Shown here piece after piece: positions 59,401-64,000 of a stretch of DNA of 64,000 nucleotides (its first letter is position 1; each line of letters begins with the position of its first letter). A program made the translations under genes and the position numbers. The notes beneath the pieces were generated by a model that was not told where the DNA came from, did not search any database, and saw nothing but the letters and a program-made list of their open reading frames with translations. Origin of the DNA: a virus; IMG/VR virus record IMGVR_UViG_3300008267_000040, positions 1 to 64,000 of that record. One strand, given 5' to 3'.

Positions 59401-61277
59401 GTTCCTGCAGCAGAAACTGTTACTGTTGCACCAGCACCAACTAATGGTTGATAACCATATCCAGTAGTAATCCCAGTTCTAACAATTTTACCTGCGCCTG
59501 GTGTTCCAGTTAAGAATTTAATTCTATTTTTTGCTGGATTGTCAATAACAAAATCAGTATTTGATATCTGTGGAATATTATTAATTAGTACAATTGGATT
59601 ATTATTAACATCAATTGAACTTGTTAAAACTGTGTTGGTATTTGTATAAATTCCTACAATATCTTGATCATAATTCTGGAGGAAAAATTCTGTTGAAGAA
59701 GCACCAACAAATTTTGTCGATATGTCATCGAAAATCACATTTTTATCATTTGGAGTTCCTGGGTCAAACTTTCTTGTGAATGCTCTTCCAGAAAAACTAG
59801 ACGTTATTTTAAGTCCTTCATATCCAGATGGTCCATATGGTGGTGTAGTGAAATGAATTTCATCTTTAGATATATTAAAATCACCTCTAAGGATAGTAAC
59901 AGCAGCACCAACTGTATGATAACCAACCCTAGAACCCAAGTACCCTCTTGTTACATTGAAGGCATTTGTAGAACCTATTCCGATGGTATTAATTTTTAAA
60001 TACTCAGAATCAATTTGGATTGTATCTAATGATGTGATTGATGAGATTCCCGAAAGATAGATTATGTCTGTGGTGACACCAACTATTGAAACTAAAGATA
60101 CAGATAAATCTCTCTTATATAAAGGACTTTGAATAATATTATCTACTGATATAATTGCACTAGCATTTGGATTATTAAATGTAAATGACTGATATCCTGT
60201 CCCATAAGAAATGATATCCAATTCATTTGATGTAGATAGTCCAGATACTTTATAATTATCATTGTCTATCTTAGAGACATACAATGTTGATGGTAATTTA
60301 TCTGTTCCTAAAACCTTCGGAGTTAAATATAAATCATCAGCAGGAGTTACACCACCAACTGAAGAACCTAAAATTTTGATTTTATCTGTTAATGCATATC
60401 CAACACCACCATTTGCCACAGTGATGGAAGACACATCACCAAAAGAATTTCTAGATACATTAAATCTAGCACCAGAACCAAATCCAATTATTGTTGAACT
60501 TGGGAGATTTGAATATGAACTTCCTGCTTGACCAACAATCCTAGTGTTAGCAACAGAGGAAACAGTAAATGATAAATCATTTGTCGGACTTGTTCCATTC
60601 ATAAAGGTTCCAGAAATTGAAACCGTATCACCAACTGCATATCCTCTTCCACCTTCTCTCAAAACTAAAGATGTAGAAATAGGATATCCAGTAGATGAGT
60701 TGTAAACAATGAAGACATTGAACTTTGCTCCAGTTCCAACCCCACTTGTTGAGTATGCTGGGAATGGGTCAAAAAATCCGTAGAATCTATTTTGATTGAG
60801 GGAAAAATCTGGAGTTATTGAAGCAGATGTTCCAACAATAGCAGTTGAGATAGCAACATTGTATCCATTCTCAAAAATTGAAGTCCCATTTCCACCTTCA
60901 ACCTGCATGATGATTGAAGATTCCGTAGATGCTACAGACAAATATGGAGCAGTATCTGGTCCTTTTCTGACTATCAATGAACTTTCAACATATGATGTAG
61001 TCGCAATTCCAACTTGTGTCCCCAAATCTTCAGTTGTTGGAAAATATCCAGATCCAGAATTTAAAATAGCAACTCTTCTAATTGAACCATCAACAATTAC
61101 TGGATAAAATAAACCTTCAACAAGAGGCACTTTTGTTCCAGATATTTCTATTTTTGGTGGGTCAGTTGATGCATAACCAGCACCACCATTTAAAACATCT
61201 ATAGATGAAACACCATACTCTGAATTAAAGTTAGGTCTTAAAACAGCACCTGAACCTGGAACTTCTCTTGTTGACAT
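56436..61277 (-). CDS. Large baseplate-region protein in gp7 position, GxGY and BNR-like repeats
   Basis: A 1613-aa protein immediately upstream of gp8, the place of T4 gp7, but with no visible sequence link to gp7 (about 1030 aa). Residues 1-740 are dominated by beta units carrying G-x-GY (GGAGYASTDPPKIEISG, GGVGYALTDKIKILG, FGSGYRTPPKIEIL). A middle block (about 840-1000) has FINDVLQEPIKSYTFNGSRL and FDDIAKYFTG-type sequence. Residues about 1060-1375 have BNR/Asp-box-like repeats with IVAISTNGIEWSQSSIG, GTIIHSTNGNIWDRI and IFVSTTGNTGWERI, each preceded by F-x-AVG, a likely beta-propeller. The C-terminus contains TTGPGNIPIQVDTNTN and NRTRFQPRNFPVNT. A structural baseplate role is likely; a glycan or host contact by the propeller is possible. 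Confidence 0.75.
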   Translation of the reverse strand: MSTREVPGSGAVLRPNFNSEYGVSSIDVLNGGAGYASTDPPKIEISGTKVPLVEGLFYPVIVDGSIRRVAILNSGSGYFPTTEDLGTQVGIATTSYVESSLIVRKGPDTAPYLSVASTESSIIMQVEGGNGTSIFENGYNVAISTAIVGTSASITPDFSLNQNRFYGFFDPFPAYSTSGVGTGAKFNVFIVYNSSTGYPISTSLVLREGGRGYAVGDTVSISGTFMNGTSPTNDLSFTVSSVANTRIVGQAGSSYSNLPSSTIIGFGSGARFNVSRNSFGDVSSITVANGGVGYALTDKIKILGSSVGGVTPADDLYLTPKVLGTDKLPSTLYVSKIDNDNYKVSGLSTSNELDIISYGTGYQSFTFNNPNASAIISVDNIIQSPLYKRDLSVSLVSIVGVTTDIIYLSGISSITSLDTIQIDSEYLKINTIGIGSTNAFNVTRGYLGSRVGYHTVGAAVTILRGDFNISKDEIHFTTPPYGPSGYEGLKITSSFSGRAFTRKFDPGTPNDKNVIFDDISTKFVGASSTEFFLQNYDQDIVGIYTNTNTVLTSSIDVNNNPIVLINNIPQISNTDFVIDNPAKNRIKFLTGTPGAGKIVRTGITTGYGYQPLVGAGATVTVSAAGTISAVTIKGFGSGYRTPPKIEILSNVGTGASLVAIIGTGGTITSISIVNPGTGYTTSPVPRVLIGIPSSYSDLPLEYISGSTGNGFGAKASVIVGNQGNVIGFDIEEPGLYYKVGDVLKVVGVTTNPSIGIGFSEFRITVEETLTDKFSGFYPGQFIQFDDIAKYFTGSKKKFTLTISQGGTTEVLSLKSDPSTDVQIENNLFVFINDVLQEPIKSYTFNGSRLTFTEAPKENSKCTILFFRGSDLDVEQIDPPKTIKEGDTIQIGENILDPGDRPQFERIVKKIVSSDALDTFTYDSIGINTDVTKERPLRWAKQTVDRIINGVLYSKSRPDLKSRITPNTKLIANVFSEDEKIYVNNAFPLFSEVDLLSENLRDVIIVDVNDIQPAISTAIVSSASTISSLSISYAGTGYNTLTNPIVAISSAFIQRKDPIYNWKGSNNGISSSYTLNKVVIGNPIVSVGSSGIVAISTNGIEWSQSSIGYGQTISFNSVSVAEPNRYYVVGEFAKIATSVGINTTLSAWTEIKLLEEQVVVGLPDPIINFSSYYNTFNDISYSSLRRTAVAVGDGIGLFTGVGIGTTAFFKKNPPVFTNLNGVANNDARFVVVGDSGTIIHSTNGNIWDRIVSLPTTRNFEKVIWTGTQFVAVGQNATIFVSTTGNTGWERIIPNISDDLINIKYEYGVYVALTGTNQLLFSLDLQYWTQRLTNQNNVVKDLAFIPAPLPPEIRPIGPIIAEEGRYLLVGTSGTTMYAEPIYNRATGVSTVSNGAVSSIRVVNPGFGYSQSTPPPVLLEGDDAVSEKIYSIKSKGDFGVITYVGVGATHIDFVLKSEQYDNVTLGIGYSSLNTFGVTNSQLEVNDYFVIYNSNSTVGHALTGITTSMGGMNNYPASRVGTATSYLDGVYRVGTVSPAVSGIVTVRCYFTTGPGNIPIQVDTNTNENGIYGKYTWGKIYDFQNRTRFQPRNFPVNTNNGLIGLSTAPDVYRTRGLK

Positions 61278-61282
61278 ATTTT

Positions 61283-61513
61283 TTACTTATTATAAACACC
61301 ACGGGGGAATAATTGTCCTTTTGCTGGTCTTCTTCCTGTAAGATAACCAGGGGTAGATATGTCCTCATCTCTCAATGGAAGATTACCAATAGAAATTGTT
61401 CCATTTGTCTCTGGAATTACAAATGGAGTTGTTGCCGAATCAAATGTATATTCAACATTTGCATCTGTTCCAGAAACTTGAGGATCTAGTGAAATGAAAG
61501 TGAATTCAGGCAT
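61283..61513 (-). CDS. Small virion protein
   Basis: A 76-aa protein, MPEFTFISLDPQVSGTDANV, then FDSATTPFVIPETNGTISIG and RDEDISTPGYLTGRRPAKGQ, ending LFPRGVYNK. The C-terminal GYLTGRRPAKGQ-x-FPRGVYN segment is a motif I associate with small structural proteins next to the baseplate genes of marine T4-like phages. The start is fused to the stop of the 627-aa gene (TGATG), and only 5 bases separate it from the 1613-aa gene, so translation is coupled throughout. It looks like an extended linker peptide rather than a folded enzyme. Confidence 0.62.
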   Translation of the reverse strand: MPEFTFISLDPQVSGTDANVEYTFDSATTPFVIPETNGTISIGNLPLRDEDISTPGYLTGRRPAKGQLFPRGVYNK

Positions 61514-63396
61514 CAGACTACCCTCGCACAGAATAAAATACCAGTTGTCCTTACTGTCTGAATATAAGAACCATTAATTACCTTATAAACTTCAGATGGA
61601 CTTACTGTAACAGTATCATTTTGTTGAATATTTACACCTGGTAAGTTGTAAGAAAATTCAATTAAAACAAAATCATCAGGGATATAATATGGAACTGGAA
61701 CTAATTGTCCATTTATTGGTATTCCTTTAATTACAGCATTAAAATCTGCATTAGATGCTATTTGTCTGTTGCCATTATACCCACCAGCACCTCTTTCTGG
61801 TGATTGAGATGCACTTCTATAATAGATTCTTTTACTTGAATTATTCGTAGAATAATAATATTCATTAGGATTATATGCAGCAGTAGAAACATACACATCC
61901 TCAGTATAAATGTTTGCATAATTAGAAGATGAATTTAGTGTGCTATATCCAAATTCTGCTGCTCTCTTTGACTGCCCACTGGCATAGTCTGTGTCTATAT
62001 TTCCTGCAGTCCAAGTTCTAAAGGTTATACTTGGTCTAAAATTTCCTGACCCAGATGGACCTGGAAGAACTTGAGTAAAACCACTTATGAATAACTCATC
62101 CAAGTCCCATAAGTTTGGATTTTCAAAATTATGTAAAATAAAAGTCCCGTAAGTATTATCTGAAATTTTTTGACTAGAAAGAGTTGGTGCTTTATAAGAT
62201 AATACTGAGAATGATGGGTCAAGACCTGAACGATAAATGTTTAAATCTAATTTATACCCAGTATTTGAACCAGTAATTATTTTATTTCCACTATTTCCAT
62301 TTTGAGATGAATATCTTCTCAAGTTATTAAGATTTTCAAAAGTACTATAGAAATCTGTTGGTCTTGTTTGGTTATCAAGTTTTTCTGATCCAACCCATCT
62401 TCTAGAATATGACATTCCACCAAAAGTCAAAGATCCAGCAGCATATGGATGGAATCCACTTCCTGCACCTAAAATTAAATTATAATCATCATAAATTAAA
62501 AACATCCTATATGTTGTTCCATATTTTTTATTTGGATTTATTGGTTGTTTTAATATAGCACCACTATTGTATCCACTTGATGAAAGTTGCTTATAGTAAA
62601 ATGAACTTGTTGTTCCATATCCAATTGGATTTACATCTCCAGTATTTGCTGGGAGAACAACAATGGTGCCTCCATTTATACCAGAACTAGTATTATCTTC
62701 AATATAATACGTTCCTGCCTGACCAGGAAGAGGTGACCAAGTTAAACTAAAACCATTATTAATATTATATGGTGCATTAAACGCAAGAGAATGTATAGCA
62801 TAAGCATAACCAGGAGTAGTTGTTTTTGCAATTCCTAGAGTATAACCATAACTATTAGTAAGTGTTAAAGTATCTCCTTCTCTAATGGTTATGGTTGTAT
62901 TGGCACCACCAACCGTACCATTTCTATCTTGTCCATTTATAATAAAATTATTACTAGAAATATTGGAAAATGTACATGCATATGATACGTTTCCAGTTAC
63001 AGTTGCTGCTATTGCTACTTTAACTTGGAAATTAACAGCTCCATTTGCTGCACCACCAATATCTGCTGCAGGTACTGTTACTATTTCTCCCCCAGTATAT
63101 CCATATCCTGGTCTATTTACATTGATATTGATAATTATTCCAGAACTTCTATAAACATCTAATGTGAGACCAGTTCCTATTCCAGATTCCGATGTTGTGG
63201 GAACATCAAAGTAATCATCATTGGTTGTACCAACAGTTCCACCAATACCAGCAGTAAATGTTGTAACTCCAACAACAAGACCACTATCAGTCCCGCCATG
63301 AAGATCCAACCAATCAAAAGCACTTTCTAGTTGATCGATTAAACTACTGGATGCCCATCCAGGATTTACAGAAATTGTTGTAGTTGTAATTGCCAT
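61513..63396 (-). CDS. Virion structural protein with cupredoxin-like domain
   Basis: A 627-aa protein. N-terminus MAITTTTISVNPGWASSSLI with DQLESAFDWLDLHGGTDSGL, then a G-x-GY unit (NRPGYGYTGGEIVTVPAADI). Residues about 135-255 show a cupredoxin-like strand order: FSNISSNNFIINGQDRN, ITIREGDTLTLTNSYGYTLG and GQAGTYYIEDNTSSGINGGT. Domains of this kind in phages normally carry His/Cys metal ligands in the last part (YYQCSNH-type), but here those positions are not filled, so no copper site is expected. The C-terminal 370 residues are beta-rich with YRMFLIYDDYNLILGAGSGF, FGGMSYSRRWVGSEK and a terminal FARVV-type end. It is probably a baseplate or fibre component. Confidence 0.68.
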   Translation of the reverse strand: MAITTTTISVNPGWASSSLIDQLESAFDWLDLHGGTDSGLVVGVTTFTAGIGGTVGTTNDDYFDVPTTSESGIGTGLTLDVYRSSGIIININVNRPGYGYTGGEIVTVPAADIGGAANGAVNFQVKVAIAATVTGNVSYACTFSNISSNNFIINGQDRNGTVGGANTTITIREGDTLTLTNSYGYTLGIAKTTTPGYAYAIHSLAFNAPYNINNGFSLTWSPLPGQAGTYYIEDNTSSGINGGTIVVLPANTGDVNPIGYGTTSSFYYKQLSSSGYNSGAILKQPINPNKKYGTTYRMFLIYDDYNLILGAGSGFHPYAAGSLTFGGMSYSRRWVGSEKLDNQTRPTDFYSTFENLNNLRRYSSQNGNSGNKIITGSNTGYKLDLNIYRSGLDPSFSVLSYKAPTLSSQKISDNTYGTFILHNFENPNLWDLDELFISGFTQVLPGPSGSGNFRPSITFRTWTAGNIDTDYASGQSKRAAEFGYSTLNSSSNYANIYTEDVYVSTAAYNPNEYYYSTNNSSKRIYYRSASQSPERGAGGYNGNRQIASNADFNAVIKGIPINGQLVPVPYYIPDDFVLIEFSYNLPGVNIQQNDTVTVSPSEVYKVINGSYIQTVRTTGILFCARVV

Positions 63397-63402
63397 TTAA
63401 AC

Positions 63403-64000
63403 TTATGCCTCCAGTTGAAGAATGGTTAAATCTGCTGTAATGGATTGGGTAGTTCCCGATAAATTTTTAATTGATGCGTAAATTAGACCGACTTTCATCA
63501 AAGCATATGATTTGAATCCAGCAATATTTGTATTGCCAATACCGTTATTAGCAATTGATGTTGTTACACCAGTAACTACAACTCTTGATTGTAATGAACC
63601 ACCAGATGAGGTTACAGTAACAACTCCAGCAGAAACTGGTGAGACATCTAATCCTGAACCAAAATTAATTGTTCCTGCAGTACCTACTATTGCATTATCA
63701 TCTTTAATTTCAATACCAGTTCCAGATGCTATAACACCAAACAATGCACTTCCATCAAGAGCAGGAAGTGCTCCCACCAAAGATCCCGAATTAAGATTGG
63801 TTAGATTTGCTCCAGAACCAGAGAATGATGCTGCTGTAATAAAACCAACAGTGTTAATATTAATTGTTGTTGAAACTGCACTAGATATTCCAGCAGTAGT
63901 TGCATATCCAGCAGTTCCTGATGCCGTAGATACTCCAGCAGTTATTGCATAATTAGAAGTTACAGATACTGTCGATATTCCAGCAGTTGCTGAATAAGTT
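63403..64000 (-). CDS. Fibre-like protein, 5' end beyond the window
   Basis: The frame is open from the window end at 64000 to a stop at 63403; a TTG at 63780 is only an internal codon. The visible 198 residues start in shaft repeats of the type Y-A-x-TAG-(I/V)-ST (TAGVSTASGTAGYATTAGIS), pass through ITAASFSGSGANLTNLNSGS, then a hinge with IEIKDDNAIVGTAGTINFGS and VSPVSAGVVTVTSSGG, and end in a compact beta end IYASIKNLSGTTQSITADLT. The YATTAG shaft repeat also occurs in the 323-aa fibre protein at 43538-44509. It is a tail-fibre or baseplate fibre protein and continues upstream. Six bases separate it from the 627-aa gene. Confidence 0.72.
   Translation of the reverse strand, partial: TYSATAGISTVSVTSNYAITAGVSTASGTAGYATTAGISSAVSTTININTVGFITAASFSGSGANLTNLNSGSLVGALPALDGSALFGVIASGTGIEIKDDNAIVGTAGTINFGSGLDVSPVSAGVVTVTSSGGSLQSRVVVTGVTTSIANNGIGNTNIAGFKSYALMKVGLIYASIKNLSGTTQSITADLTILQLEA

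Noticed and set aside
63403-63780. A complete 125-aa gene starting at TTG 63780
   Set aside because: The frame continues upstream without a stop to 64000 with fibre repeats, so the TTG is internal and the gene is partial.
1-64000. tRNA genes, CRISPR arrays, insertion sequences, integrase or attachment sites
   Set aside because: None seen. Spaces between genes are nearly all below 120 bases and hold only promoters, terminators and ribosome sites; repeats are within coding sequence.
1-64000. Cyanobacterial auxiliary genes (psbA, psbD, hli, talC, cobS and the like)
   Set aside because: None present in this window, so a cyanobacterial host cannot be concluded from them.

Overview
This window is the late structural half of a marine T4-like myovirus, of the cyanophage/pelagiphage type. 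The DNA is AT-rich (roughly a third G+C by eye). Almost every gene lies on the minus strand, packed tightly and often with 1-4 base stop/start overlaps. The order is a T4 virion module read right to left: baseplate wedge, fibres, neck, terminase, tail sheath and tube, portal, head core, protease, scaffold, major capsid protein. No photosynthesis or other host-diagnostic gene is present, so Synechococcus/Prochlorococcus and SAR11 hosts cannot be told apart here.

Layout in transcription order, from high to low coordinates. (a) 64000-46731: baseplate wedge and periphery, with a partial fibre-like gene, a 627-aa structural protein, a 1613-aa protein in the gp7 position, a clear gp8, a 2516-aa DUF4815-type protein and small genes. 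(b) 46734-30001: fibre and adhesin module, with a 1437-aa tandem-repeat protein, a 1177-aa fibre with a predicted beta-helix, three very Cys/Gly-rich paralogues, stand-alone small structural modules and a possible fibre chaperone. (c) 29884-22911: sugar cassette, with a GT9 (heptosyltransferase-like) enzyme, two tandem carbamoyltransferases, hldE split into two overlapping genes, a HAD phosphatase, a cupin and, as the only plus-strand gene, hldD. (d) 22869-16721: a tail-fibre-like protein and a 1681-aa LamG-containing virion protein next to the neck genes. (e) 16692-7384: gp13, gp14, gp15, gp16, a capsid-targeted multidomain protein, gp17 and gp18, with two tiny genes. (f) 7363-1: gp19, gp20, a gp67-like peptide, a small capsid-targeted protein, a fibre-domain protein, gp21, gp22 and gp23 (truncated by the window edge).

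How they work together: gp22 and the gp67-like core build the prohead on the gp20 portal, gp21 matures it, and gp16/gp17 fill it. gp13, gp14 and gp15 join it to the gp18/gp19 tail, and the wedge and fibre genes build the baseplate and adsorption apparatus. The sugar cassette could make and transfer ADP-heptose and carbamoylate a glycan, on the host surface or on the virion.

Regulation is visible as exact TATAAATA T4-type late promoters at seven gene boundaries, near-matches at four more, and two strong intrinsic terminators.

The most notable observations are: two proteins whose N-termini look like the T4 internal-protein capsid-targeting peptide and which share a C-terminal module, suggesting packaged and perhaps ejected effectors; the nearly complete phage ADP-heptose route; the three adhesins with roughly 8-10% cysteine; and beta-rich modules reused across many virion proteins.
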